Part shown: positions 27,002-35,061 of the stretch, in pieces | How positions within the stretch are numbered: position 1 is the stretch's first letter | Layout of the letters: each line of letters opens with the position of its first letter | Source of the DNA: Marixanthotalea marina | GTDB lineage: Bacteria > Bacteroidota > Bacteroidia > Flavobacteriales > Flavobacteriaceae | NCBI GenBank assembly: GCA_018883545.1 | Contig: JAHLEH010000006.1 | Coordinates: forward strand, 1 to 64,000 | Reading direction: 5' to 3' | DNA length: 64,000 nucleotides | Notes under the pieces: generated by a model | Told to the model about the DNA's origin: nothing | Database searches by the model: none | Seen by the model: only the letters and a program-made list of their open reading frames with translations | Position numbers and translations under genes: made by a program

Positions 27002-28021
27002 ATGGAAAGCACCAGAACATTAAAGGATAAAATATTCCTTGTTCTAAAAGGACTGGGTATGGGGGCGGCCAATAAAGTTCCTGGTGTTTCTGGTGGTGTA
27101 GTAGCTTTTGTTGCGGGTTTTTATGAAGAATTCATTTATTCCTTAAAAAAAATAAATGGAAAAGCGTTCAAGCTACTGATTAATGGACGTTACAAAAGTT
27201 TTTTTAATTATATAAACGGACGCTTTTTAGGCCTGCTTTTTTTGGGAATGGTTATCAGTTATTTTAGCGTTTCCAAACTTTTAGATTATCTAATCATTCA
27301 TTACGAGTTGTACGTTTGGAGCGTGTTTTTTGGTATGATAATCGGTTCTATTTACTATATAAACAAAGATTTTAGAGACTGGAATTATAAAACCTATACA
27401 TCGCTGGCCATAGGTGTAATTATAGGGCTTAGCATAAGCTTTTTAAATCCAGCGACCGAAAACAATAACCTTTGGTTTGTATTCTTCTGTGGTATTATTA
27501 GTGTATCTGGAATGACTTTACCCGGATTTTCAGGATCTTTCATCCTTATATTGCTAGGGAATTACGTGCTACTCTTAGTTGATTCGGTAAACGCACTTTC
27601 AGATACTTTTTTCGATATTATTAAAGGCGATTTCAGTTTCATTAATAACTCCGAACGCATAAGGATGCTAAAAGTTTTGGCCGTATTCACATTGGGATCC
27701 GTAACTGGTTTGGTTACATTTTCCCATATACTAAGTTATATTCTAAAACGCTTTAAAAGCATTACGCTATCAGCCATTATTGGATTTATTGTTGGCTCAT
27801 TGGGCGTAGTATGGCCATGGAAAAAAACAATTTATAAACTTTCTGCAAACGGTGAATTTTTATTCGATTCCACAGGCGAAAAAATAGTTGAAAATTACAA
27901 CAGGTACTTCCCTACTTGGAGTGCAGAAACAGGATATGCCATTTTATTTATATTATTGGGCATTGCCATTGTTTTGGCATTGGAAATTTACGGACAAAAA
28001 ACAAGAAGAACACATGCATAA
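27002..28021 (+). CDS. DUF368 / PopT-type polyprenyl-phosphate translocase, copy 2
   Basis: This 339-residue paralogue of the preceding gene has matching motifs GLGMGAANKVPGVSGGVVAF and MTLPGFSGSFILILLGNY, plus the shared GFIVGSLGVVWPWKKT-type segment near the C-terminus (copy 1 has GFIFGSLNKVWPWKET). The copies are clearly homologous but well diverged, so the duplication is old. The last 8 bases overlap the aroE start. Confidence 0.88.
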   Translation: MESTRTLKDKIFLVLKGLGMGAANKVPGVSGGVVAFVAGFYEEFIYSLKKINGKAFKLLINGRYKSFFNYINGRFLGLLFLGMVISYFSVSKLLDYLIIHYELYVWSVFFGMIIGSIYYINKDFRDWNYKTYTSLAIGVIIGLSISFLNPATENNNLWFVFFCGIISVSGMTLPGFSGSFILILLGNYVLLLVDSVNALSDTFFDIIKGDFSFINNSERIRMLKVLAVFTLGSVTGLVTFSHILSYILKRFKSITLSAIIGFIVGSLGVVWPWKKTIYKLSANGEFLFDSTGEKIVENYNRYFPTWSAETGYAILFILLGIAIVLALEIYGQKTRRTHA

Positions 28022-28766
28022 ACTAGGCCTTTTGGGCAAAAACATATCATATTCGTTTTCTAGAGGTTATTTTAAATCGAAGTTTGAAAAAGAAGAAATA
28101 ACCAATATTACTTATGAAAATTTTGATATCGACGATATCTCAAAATTCCCTTCCATTATAAAAAACACAGAAGGTTTAAGAGGACTTAATGTAACTATTC
28201 CGTACAAGCAAGCCGTAATGCCTTATTTGGACGCCATTGACGAAACTGCCAAAACCATTGGAGCAATCAACACCATAAAAATAGAAAAAGATGGTAAATT
28301 GATTGGCTACAACACCGATTGTTACGGTTTCGAAGCATCGTTAAAACCTTATTTAAAACCCCATCACAATACCGTTTTGATATTGGGTACAGGCGGTGCC
28401 AGCAAAGCAATTGCCTATGTTTTAAGAAAACTGGGGCTGACATTTCATTATGTTTCTAGAACAGCTTCAAAAGAGATAGATTTCACCTATAGTGACTTAA
28501 ATGAATCTGTCATAAAAGAACACGACATTATAATAAACTGTACGCCACTTGGCACATTTCCAAATATTGAAAATTGTCCCGATATTCCTTATCATGCAAT
28601 CACAAGCAACCACATCCTTTACGATTTAATTTACAATCCATCTGAAACTACATTCTTAAAAAAAGGCAAAGAAAAAAACGCTACCACCATAAATGGTTTA
28701 AAAATGCTAGAACTCCAAGCAGAAAAATCTTGGGATATATGGGGTTTAAGCAAAAACAAAAATTAG
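28014..28766 (+). CDS. aroE: Shikimate dehydrogenase
   Basis: AroE reduces 3-dehydroshikimate to shikimate with NADPH in aromatic amino-acid synthesis. The ATG at 28014 gives 250 residues beginning MHKLGLLGKNISYSFSRGYF, which is the family's substrate-binding start, so longer upstream starts are rejected. Further motifs are LRGLNVTIPYKQAV with the catalytic Lys, IGAINTIK, YNTDCYGF and the Rossmann loop ILGTGGASKAIAYVL. The start lies inside the last codons of the second DUF368 gene, which implies translational coupling. Confidence 0.95.
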   Translation: MHKLGLLGKNISYSFSRGYFKSKFEKEEITNITYENFDIDDISKFPSIIKNTEGLRGLNVTIPYKQAVMPYLDAIDETAKTIGAINTIKIEKDGKLIGYNTDCYGFEASLKPYLKPHHNTVLILGTGGASKAIAYVLRKLGLTFHYVSRTASKEIDFTYSDLNESVIKEHDIIINCTPLGTFPNIENCPDIPYHAITSNHILYDLIYNPSETTFLKKGKEKNATTINGLKMLELQAEKSWDIWGLSKNKN

Positions 28767-28866
28767 CGTTAAACTAAAGAAATACCTTTTGCCCCTTTGT
28801 TTATACTGTTCTTGTTATTATCTTTAAACCTTAAAGAACCCTTTTTTGAACCTAAACATTTAAAAA

Positions 28867-30894
28867 ATGTCGAAGAAAGATAACCTGCAAGAAGCAGATG
28901 GAATGGAAAAAAACAGCATTGAAGTCAACACAAACGATGTTGAAAATGCTATAGAGAATACAGCTGAAAAGGCAGAAAAAATGGTAGAAGCTTCTGAAGC
29001 AATCGAACAAAATGACGAAGCCCCTAGCGTAGCTAACAAAGAATCTCAAGAATCATCAGAAACATCAAAAACCACAGATAATAAAGGTTCAGAAGATGAC
29101 AACAAAGTTCTGGATGAAATAGATAATGAAAATGCCGAAGACGCTGAAGATGAAGGCAATAAAGACAGGCATACCATAGAGTTCAAAGAATATGACAATA
29201 TGTCCCTTGATCAGATTGTGGACGAACTTGAGAAACTGGTCAAAAATGAAAAAGTACAAGCCATTAAGAAGCATGTTGATGCTATAAAAAAAGAGTTCAA
29301 TTCTCATTATAAAGATTTATTAGACGAAAAGAAGAACGATTTTATAAATGATGGCGGTAACGAAATAGACTTTTATTACAACTCTCCTGTTCAAAAACGC
29401 TTTAAAGAAGCTTACAAAGAGTACCGAAACAAGCTTCATGAACACCGAAAAAAGCTGGAGCAAAACCTAAAACAAAATTTAGCGGATAAACTTGAGATTA
29501 TTGAAGAAATAAAGGGATTAATAAATGTTGAAGAAAACATCAACACAACCTATAAACATTTTAAAGAACTTCAAGAACGCTGGAGGAATATAGGCCCTAT
29601 ACCAAGAGATAAGTACAACAATGCTTGGAATAGCTACCACCACCATGTGGAAATGTTTTACGATTTCCTACATTTAAATAGGGATTTACGAGACTTAGAT
29701 TTTAAACATAATTTAGAGCAAAAACTTAAAATTATTGAACGTGCCGAAGAATTGGCAGAAGATACCGATGTGCTTCGTGCGTTTAGGGAATTACAAGAAC
29801 TCCACAAAATGTGGAAGGAAGAACTTGGCCCGGTAGACAGAGAACATCGTGAAGATGTGTGGGAACGTTTTAAGGCAGCTACCAAAATAATAAATGATAA
29901 AAGGCAAGCTTATTTTCAAGAATTAGACAAGGTTTACGAGAAAAACCTGGAACAGAAACTTGAAATAATCGATAAAATCAACGAAGTAAACCAGCTGGAA
30001 ATTAAATCGCATGGTGCTTGGCAAAAACAAATTAAGGTTATTGAATCGCTTCGAAACGATTTCTTTGAAGCTGGCAAAGTTCCTATAAAGGTTAATGAAG
30101 CTACTTGGGCTAAATTCAAAACAGCTGTTAGAACCTTCAACAGACAGAAAAATGCTTTCTATAAAGGTCTAAAGAAAGAACAATATTCTAATCTTCAGAA
30201 AAAATTAGAGCTTATAAAAATTGCTGAAGACAACAAAGACAGTGAAGACTTTGAGGTAACAACCAATTTAATGAAGAAGATACAAAGCGATTGGAAAAAA
30301 ATTGGCCACGTACCCCGTAAGGACAGTGATAAAATCTGGAAACAATTTAAAAATGCCTGTAACCATTATTTTGATAGGTTTCACGCCAGCAGAAATGCCG
30401 AAACAAAAGAAAGTTTAGAAGCTTTCAACAAAAAGCAAACTCTTTTAGAAGTTGTTAAAAATATCAAACTTACCAAAGACAAAGAAAAAGATACCGAAAC
30501 CATAAAAGATTATATTTCGCAATGGAACACTATTGGCAGAGTACCAAATGACAAACGCTATATAGAGGGTAAATTTTCTAAAGCACTTGACGATTTGTTA
30601 TCCAATTTAAAAATGGATAAAGAAGAATTGGAAATGATTAAGTTTGAAAACAAACTGGAAGACCTCAACAATTCTGACAATACGCGGGATCTTGACAACG
30701 AACGTTCTTTTATTCGCAAAAAGATAGACGAAATAAAAGGACAAATAAACCAGTTGGAAAACAACCTACAGTTTTTTACTAATGTAGATGAAGATAATCC
30801 TTTGGTAAAAGAAGTACTTGCCAATATTGACAAACACAAGAACGATTTAAAACTTTGGAAGAAAAAACTAAGTAAAATCAAAGAACTTTATTAA
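28867..30894 (+). CDS. DUF349 repeat protein
   Basis: This very hydrophilic 675-residue protein has a low-complexity acidic N-terminus (about residues 1-110, rich in Glu, Asp, Asn) followed by helical repeats of about 75 residues. Four DUF349 repeats are marked by W-x-x-[IL]G-x-[VI]-motifs: WRNIGPIPRD, WKEELGPVDRE, WKKIGHVPRKD and WNTIGRVPND. A fifth, more diverged unit (FFEAGKVPIKVNEATW) lies between them. The end is coiled-coil-like. The function is not established in Bacteroidota. A bidirectional terminator follows immediately. Confidence 0.88.
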   Translation: MSKKDNLQEADGMEKNSIEVNTNDVENAIENTAEKAEKMVEASEAIEQNDEAPSVANKESQESSETSKTTDNKGSEDDNKVLDEIDNENAEDAEDEGNKDRHTIEFKEYDNMSLDQIVDELEKLVKNEKVQAIKKHVDAIKKEFNSHYKDLLDEKKNDFINDGGNEIDFYYNSPVQKRFKEAYKEYRNKLHEHRKKLEQNLKQNLADKLEIIEEIKGLINVEENINTTYKHFKELQERWRNIGPIPRDKYNNAWNSYHHHVEMFYDFLHLNRDLRDLDFKHNLEQKLKIIERAEELAEDTDVLRAFRELQELHKMWKEELGPVDREHREDVWERFKAATKIINDKRQAYFQELDKVYEKNLEQKLEIIDKINEVNQLEIKSHGAWQKQIKVIESLRNDFFEAGKVPIKVNEATWAKFKTAVRTFNRQKNAFYKGLKKEQYSNLQKKLELIKIAEDNKDSEDFEVTTNLMKKIQSDWKKIGHVPRKDSDKIWKQFKNACNHYFDRFHASRNAETKESLEAFNKKQTLLEVVKNIKLTKDKEKDTETIKDYISQWNTIGRVPNDKRYIEGKFSKALDDLLSNLKMDKEELEMIKFENKLEDLNNSDNTRDLDNERSFIRKKIDEIKGQINQLENNLQFFTNVDEDNPLVKEVLANIDKHKNDLKLWKKKLSKIKELY

Positions 30895-30895
30895 A

Positions 30896-30925
30896 TAAAA
30901 AAAACTCCAAATAGGAGTTTTTTTA
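30896..30925. terminator. Bidirectional terminator between DUF349 and DUF5606 genes
   Basis: The stem AAAACTCC / GGAGTTTT has an AAATA loop, with an A run before it and a T run after it. It lies between two convergent stop codons and can serve both. Confidence 0.85.
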
Positions 30926-30929
30926 TTTT

Positions 30930-31364
30930 CTATTCTTCTTCGTCTTTTGGTTTATCATTATTGCTTTCTTCATTTTCAGAGAAATCCAATAAATCATTTT
31001 GCTGCAATAAATTGTACCATTGTACTATTTTCTTAATATCACTGGCATAAACCCTGTCTTCGTCATATTCCGGTAATATACCAAAGAAATATTCTTCCAA
31101 TTTATCTTTACTATCCTTTGGGCTTACACTTGCTTGTTTGCCATCTTCCTTTTCTTTAATAGTATTTAATACCTCTTTTAAAGGAACCTCTTCAGAAAGC
31201 GTGTAAATAGCAATTTCACTTAACAAGCTTACATTTTGCCTCACGCTAACCGATATTCTTTTTTTATCTGTTAATGATTCTGCCACAAAACCACTTCGGG
31301 TTTGGGTTATTAATTTATACAATCCTGGTTTCCCTGAAATTGAAAGTATTTTTTCTAAGCTCAT
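30930..31364 (-). CDS. DUF5606-family conserved protein
   Basis: The protein has 144 residues. It begins MSLEKILSISGKPGLYKLI and has a small beta-rich N-terminal domain followed by a helical segment (KLEEYFFGILPEYDEDRVYASDIKKIVQWYNLL). The C-terminal tail is acidic. From memory this matches the Bacteroidota family DUF5606, which has no known function. It lies 54 bases downstream of def on the same strand and is probably co-transcribed with def. Confidence 0.8.
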   Translation of the reverse strand: MSLEKILSISGKPGLYKLITQTRSGFVAESLTDKKRISVSVRQNVSLLSEIAIYTLSEEVPLKEVLNTIKEKEDGKQASVSPKDSKDKLEEYFFGILPEYDEDRVYASDIKKIVQWYNLLQQNDLLDFSENEESNNDKPKDEEE

Positions 31365-31417
31365 AAATTAATTTTAAAGGGCGCAAATATCAATTGTTTC
31401 TGTTTTTTTTACAAGTA

Positions 31418-32005
31418 TTATCGTCTGTTTTTTGCATTTGGAAAGCGCATTCTGTAGTCTACGCTAATATCACCTTTCGATATTTTAACCAACTTGCCTT
31501 TTATTAAACGCTTTTTTAAACTCGATAGTTTATCTGTAAACAACACACCTTCAATATGATCGTATTCATGCTGTATAACACGCGCTATCAAACCATCGAA
31601 TACTTTAGTATGTTTTTCAAAATGTTCATCATAATACTCAACGGTAATTTTAGGCTGTCTGTAAACATCTTCCCTTACATCGGGAATGCTCAAACATCCT
31701 TCATTAAAGGACCATTCTTTACCTTCTTCCTGTATTATTTTTGCATTTATAAAAACCTGTTTGAAAGATTTGAGCTCCATTTGTTCTTCTTCGGTCATTT
31801 CATCATCAGCAAAAGGTGCTGTATCTACTATAAATAACCGAATAGGAAGTCCTATTTGAGGTGCAGCTAACCCTACACCGTAGGCGTTATACATGGTTTC
31901 AAACATATTGCTTAATAGCTCGTCCAATTTTGGGAAATCTTTCGAGATATCTTTTGCTTTCTTTTTTAAAACAGGGTCGCCATATGCTACAATTGGTAAT
32001 ATCAT
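31418..32005 (-). CDS. def: Peptide deformylase
   Basis: Def removes the N-formyl group from nascent proteins. The protein has 195 residues. All three metal-site motifs are intact: GVGLAAPQIG (motif 1), EGCLSIP (motif 2 with the metal-binding Cys) and the QHEYDHIEG HExxH motif (motif 3). An extra acidic insertion (FADDEMTEEEQMELKS) lies between motifs 1 and 2, as in many Bacteroidota homologues. A TAnnTTTG box lies about 24 bases upstream, and ruvX is about 50 bases further upstream on the same strand. Confidence 0.97.
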   Translation of the reverse strand: MILPIVAYGDPVLKKKAKDISKDFPKLDELLSNMFETMYNAYGVGLAAPQIGLPIRLFIVDTAPFADDEMTEEEQMELKSFKQVFINAKIIQEEGKEWSFNEGCLSIPDVREDVYRQPKITVEYYDEHFEKHTKVFDGLIARVIQHEYDHIEGVLFTDKLSSLKKRLIKGKLVKISKGDISVDYRMRFPNAKNRR

Positions 32006-32028
32006 TGTTTTATTTAAATTATTGAATG

Positions 32029-32036
32029 CAAAAGTA
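32029..32036 (-). promoter_or_regulatory. Candidate -7 box of def
   Basis: TACTTTTG on the minus strand matches TAnnTTTG, about 24 bases before the def start. No TTG was found at the expected distance. Confidence 0.35.
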
Positions 32037-32056
32037 CGACTTTTAATTGCTAAATT

Positions 32057-32467
32057 TTATTTTGAATATAGATAGCTTTGCAAAATAAGTGTGGCACTAA
32101 TTTCATCTACCAATGCCTTGTTTCTACGCTGATTTTTTTTCAAACCACTGTCTATCATGGTTTGAAAAGCCATTTTGGACGTAAACCGTTCGTCCACACG
32201 CTTTATTGGAATGTTGGGAAATTCCGTTTCTAATTGTTTTAGGAAGGGTATTATTAATTTTTCGCTTTCAGATGCAGTGTTATCCATTTGCTTAGGTTCA
32301 CCCACCAAGAATAGTTCTACTGATTCCTTAGCTGTATATTCCTTTAAAAAAGAAATCAAGTCGCTGGTTTCAACAGTAGTTAAACCTGAAGCTATAATTT
32401 GTAATTCATCAGTTACAGCAAGTCCTGTTCTTTTTAGTCCGTAATCTATTGCTAAAATTCTAGCCAT
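32057..32467 (-). CDS. ruvX: RuvX/YqgF-family Holliday junction resolvase-like nuclease
   Basis: The protein has 136 residues and an RNase H-like fold. The N-terminal ILAIDYGLKRTGLAVTD strand carries the first catalytic Asp. The family strings VGEPKQMDN, VDERFTS and a C-terminal DEISATLIL with the last Asp are present. The family is linked to pre-16S rRNA 5'-end maturation as well as junction resolution, and which role applies here is not visible. It precedes def. Confidence 0.92.
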   Translation of the reverse strand: MARILAIDYGLKRTGLAVTDELQIIASGLTTVETSDLISFLKEYTAKESVELFLVGEPKQMDNTASESEKLIIPFLKQLETEFPNIPIKRVDERFTSKMAFQTMIDSGLKKNQRRNKALVDEISATLILQSYLYSK

Positions 32468-32498
32468 CTATAATTTTTCACAAAAATAGTGCAATAAA

Positions 32499-32531
32499 AA
32501 TAAAGGCTGTCCAAAACGGACAACCTTTATT
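32499..32531 (-). terminator. Terminator of the small secreted-protein gene
   Basis: A 14-base stem with one G-T pair (AATAAAGGCTGTCC / GGACAACCTTTATT) and loop AAAAC is followed by a T-rich tail on the minus strand. It lies about 40 bases past the stop codon of the 94-residue gene. Confidence 0.8.
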
Positions 32532-32570
32532 TAAATACTTAACCTTAAATATTAATACTAGAATTTTTTC

Positions 32571-32855
32571 TTAAGCAGTTTGTACTTTGTTGATTTTAGG
32601 AAACAACAAGTTAATGTTTCCTTCATTTCTTAAACGATTTAAATAAATTTTAATATCGCTATTTGTACGCGCCAAATCTTCTTTAACCTCAGTATTTTCG
32701 TTTTCTATTACTTCAACAGCATTAACTGAAGTTTCTTGAACGGTTTCAGAAATCATTACAGTAGGCTCAACTGTTTTTTCTTCAACATTACTTTGAGCAG
32801 ATGCAAATGAGAAAGAAAGTAATAAAGCTAATAAAATGTAATAATTCGTTTTCAT
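32571..32855 (-). CDS. Small secreted protein of unknown function
   Basis: The ATG at 32855 gives 94 residues beginning with a clear signal peptide (MKTNYYILLALLLSFSFASA, then Q). The longer upstream start would put a hydrophobic mess before the signal and is rejected. The mature part is about 74 residues, acidic and Thr/Val/Glu-rich, ending NLLFPKINKVQTA. I recognise no domain. It has its own promoter candidate and terminator, so it looks like a single-gene unit. Confidence 0.75.
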   Translation of the reverse strand: MKTNYYILLALLLSFSFASAQSNVEEKTVEPTVMISETVQETSVNAVEVIENENTEVKEDLARTNSDIKIYLNRLRNEGNINLLFPKINKVQTA

Positions 32856-32876
32856 GATTTGGGTTGTTTGCTGAGA

Positions 32877-32909
32877 CAAATATATAGTCACACAAAAGCT
32901 GATACACAA
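32877..32909 (-). promoter_or_regulatory. Promoter of the small secreted-protein gene (TTG-N22-TATATTTG)
   Basis: On the minus strand, TTG at 32907-32909 and TATATTTG at 32877-32884 are 22 bases apart, within the Bacteroidota spacing range. The -7 box ends about 21 bases before the ATG. Confidence 0.5.
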
Positions 32910-33155
32910 TTTTTTAGTTGTATGATGCTGGATTTTCGATTATTAGAAAAGAGGATAATTTCTATCGATGAATAGTTGAAACGGAAGTTTTTACCGATTA
33001 AAAACACCTAAAATGCATTTTGCCGAACGTTTTGAAAACTTAAAAGGAAAAACACTCTAAATTTTAACACTCAGAAAAAGCTAAAGTGTGCATTTTAACT
33101 ACAGTGGATTTTTCATATAATATGGCCTAAATTCAATTTTTTGAATGATAGATAC

Positions 33156-33163
33156 TATATTTG
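33156..33163 (+). promoter_or_regulatory. Candidate -7 box of dapD
   Basis: TATATTTG matches TAnnTTTG, 18 bases before the chosen dapD ATG. This argues against the longer TTG start at 33161, which lies inside the box. Confidence 0.45.
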
Positions 33164-33181
33164 TCCAAAATATTATTATCG

Positions 33182-33997
33182 ATGACTGAATTACAAAATA
33201 TCATAGAAAAAGCTTGGGAAAATAGAGAGCTTTTAAAAGAAGACACAACCATTAAAGCCATAAGGCAAGTTATCTCTTTATTGGACTCTGGAGAACTGCG
33301 TGTTGCACAACCTACAGAAAATGGATGGCAAGTTAATGAGTGGGTAAAAAAAGCTGTTGTTCTATATTTCCCAATCCAGAAAATGGAAACTATAGAATGT
33401 GGTCCATTGGAATTCCACGATAAAATTCCATTAAAAACAGGTTATGCAGAAAAAGGCATTCGTGTAGTACCCCATGCTGTGGCCCGTCATGGTGCTTACA
33501 TTTCTGCAGGTACTATATTAATGCCAAGTTACGTAAATATTGGTGCATACGTAGATGAAGGCACTATGGTTGACACATGGGCAACCGTTGGTAGTTGTGC
33601 ACAAATTGGAAAAAACGTACACTTGTCTGGAGGTGTTGGTATTGGTGGCGTATTAGAGCCGTTACAGGCAGCGCCTGTTATTATAGAAGATAATGTTTTT
33701 GTAGGTTCTCGCTGTATTGTGGTTGAAGGCGTACATGTAGAAACCGAAGCCGTTTTAGGTGCCAATGTTGTTTTAACTATGAGTACCAAGATAATTGACG
33801 TTACAGGTGATGAGCCTTTGGAAATGAAAGGAAGAGTCCCTGCGCGCTCAGTGGTAATTCCAGGCAGTTACACCAAAAAATTCCCTGCTGGCGACTATCA
33901 AGTGCCTTGTGCATTGATTATAGGGAAACGTAAAGAGAGTACCGACAAAAAAACATCATTAAACAATGCTCTTCGTGATAACGATGTGGCCGTGTAA
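33182..33997 (+). CDS. dapD: 2,3,4,5-tetrahydropyridine-2,6-dicarboxylate N-succinyltransferase
   Basis: DapD succinylates tetrahydrodipicolinate in the lysine/diaminopimelate pathway. The ATG at 33182 gives 271 residues, the typical length, with the family start MTELQNIIEKAWENRE. The C-terminal half is a left-handed beta-helix of hexapeptide repeats (VNIGAYVDEGTMVDTWATVGSCAQIGKNVHLSGG region). The active-site strings RHGAYI and EDNVFVGSRC are visible. Its stop codon overlaps the next gene's ATG (TAATG). lysA, at the far end of the window, completes the same pathway. Confidence 0.96.
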   Translation: MTELQNIIEKAWENRELLKEDTTIKAIRQVISLLDSGELRVAQPTENGWQVNEWVKKAVVLYFPIQKMETIECGPLEFHDKIPLKTGYAEKGIRVVPHAVARHGAYISAGTILMPSYVNIGAYVDEGTMVDTWATVGSCAQIGKNVHLSGGVGIGGVLEPLQAAPVIIEDNVFVGSRCIVVEGVHVETEAVLGANVVLTMSTKIIDVTGDEPLEMKGRVPARSVVIPGSYTKKFPAGDYQVPCALIIGKRKESTDKKTSLNNALRDNDVAV

Positions 33998-35061
33998 TGA
34001 AAATTTTAATCATTCAGCAAAAAATGATAGGCGATGTGCTTACAAGCAGTATTCTGTTTGAAGTACTTCGCCTTAAATACCCCAAAGCAGAATTACATTA
34101 CTTAATCAACGAGCATACTTCCCCCGTTGTTGAAAATAATCCGTTTATAGACTATTTTATCTTTTTCACTTCTGACATTGAAAAAAGTAAATTAAGGTTA
34201 CTAAAGCTAACCAAAACAATACAAAAGGAAAACTTTGATATTGTTATTGATGCTTACTGCAAACTTTCCAGCAACCTAGTTTCAGCCTTTAGCGGGGCTA
34301 AAATTAAAATTTCCAAATACAAGTGGTATTCTTCATTAATTTATACCCACCCAATAAAATTCAAAAACAGTTCGAGTACACCCGCAGGATTAGCCATTGA
34401 AAATAGGTTACAACTACTTGAACCAATAGATATTGAACTATCTAAGAAAATTATAAAACCAAAAATCTATTTATCAAATGCTGAAAAAGAAAAAGCAAAA
34501 CAAACGCTTTTAAGTTCGAACATAGATTTAAACAAGCCCATCTTTATGATCAGCGTTTTGGGAAGCGGTAAAAGCAAAACATATCCGATAGAATATATGT
34601 CGCAATTGATTGATTTTATTGTAAAGCAAACCAACGGACAACTATTATTCAACTATATACCTTCGCAAATTGAAACCGTAAAAACCATTTTCAAATTGTG
34701 CAAAACTGAAACGCAAAAGCACATTTTTTTAGATTGTTTTGGAAATAATCTTAGGGAGTTTTTAGGTTTAACCTCTTTTTGCAATGCAATTATTGGAAAT
34801 GAAGGCGGTGCCATAAACATGGCCAAAGCATTAAACATTCCGACATTTGCTATTTTTTCACCGTGGATAGAAAAAAAGGTTTGGGCTACTTTTGAAGACG
34901 AAAACAATGTTTCTGTCCATTTAAAAGATTATAAACCAGATTACTTTCAAAATAAAGAAGGTAAAAAATTAAAAAAAGATGCCTTAAATTTATATCAAGA
35001 ATTTAAACCATCACTGTTTTTGGAAAAATTGAATGGTTTTTTAAATACTATTCTTAAATAA
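33997..35061 (+). CDS. Glycosyltransferase family 9 (heptosyltransferase-like)
   Basis: The protein has 354 residues and the GT-B fold of ADP-heptose:LPS heptosyltransferases. The N-terminal motif KILIIQQKMIGDVLTSSILFEVLR and the late donor-site motif IGNEGGAINMAKALNIPTFAIFSPW are diagnostic. By family it adds a heptose or related sugar to the LPS inner core. It is translationally coupled to dapD through a one-base overlap and directly abuts the next glycosyltransferase. Confidence 0.9.
   Translation: MKILIIQQKMIGDVLTSSILFEVLRLKYPKAELHYLINEHTSPVVENNPFIDYFIFFTSDIEKSKLRLLKLTKTIQKENFDIVIDAYCKLSSNLVSAFSGAKIKISKYKWYSSLIYTHPIKFKNSSSTPAGLAIENRLQLLEPIDIELSKKIIKPKIYLSNAEKEKAKQTLLSSNIDLNKPIFMISVLGSGKSKTYPIEYMSQLIDFIVKQTNGQLLFNYIPSQIETVKTIFKLCKTETQKHIFLDCFGNNLREFLGLTSFCNAIIGNEGGAINMAKALNIPTFAIFSPWIEKKVWATFEDENNVSVHLKDYKPDYFQNKEGKKLKKDALNLYQEFKPSLFLEKLNGFLNTILK

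Larger units (their letters stand above)
32856..33181. other. Divergent intergenic region between the small secreted gene and dapD
   Basis: This 326-bp AT-rich spacer has no credible ORF. It holds one -7 box facing each gene (32877-32884 minus, 33156-33163 plus) and a small inverted repeat, ATTCAA-N4-TTGAAT, at 33131-33146 next to the dapD box. Nothing else was recognised. Confidence 0.6.

Noticed and set aside
27888-28013. Longer aroE frame beginning inside the DUF368 gene
   Set aside because: The extra residues are read from the DUF368 coding region in another frame. The conserved AroE start (KLGLLGKNISYSFS) begins just after the ATG at 28014.
33161-33181. TTG start for dapD seven codons upstream
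   Set aside because: It lies within the candidate -7 box TATATTTG, and DapD normally starts at MTELQNII.
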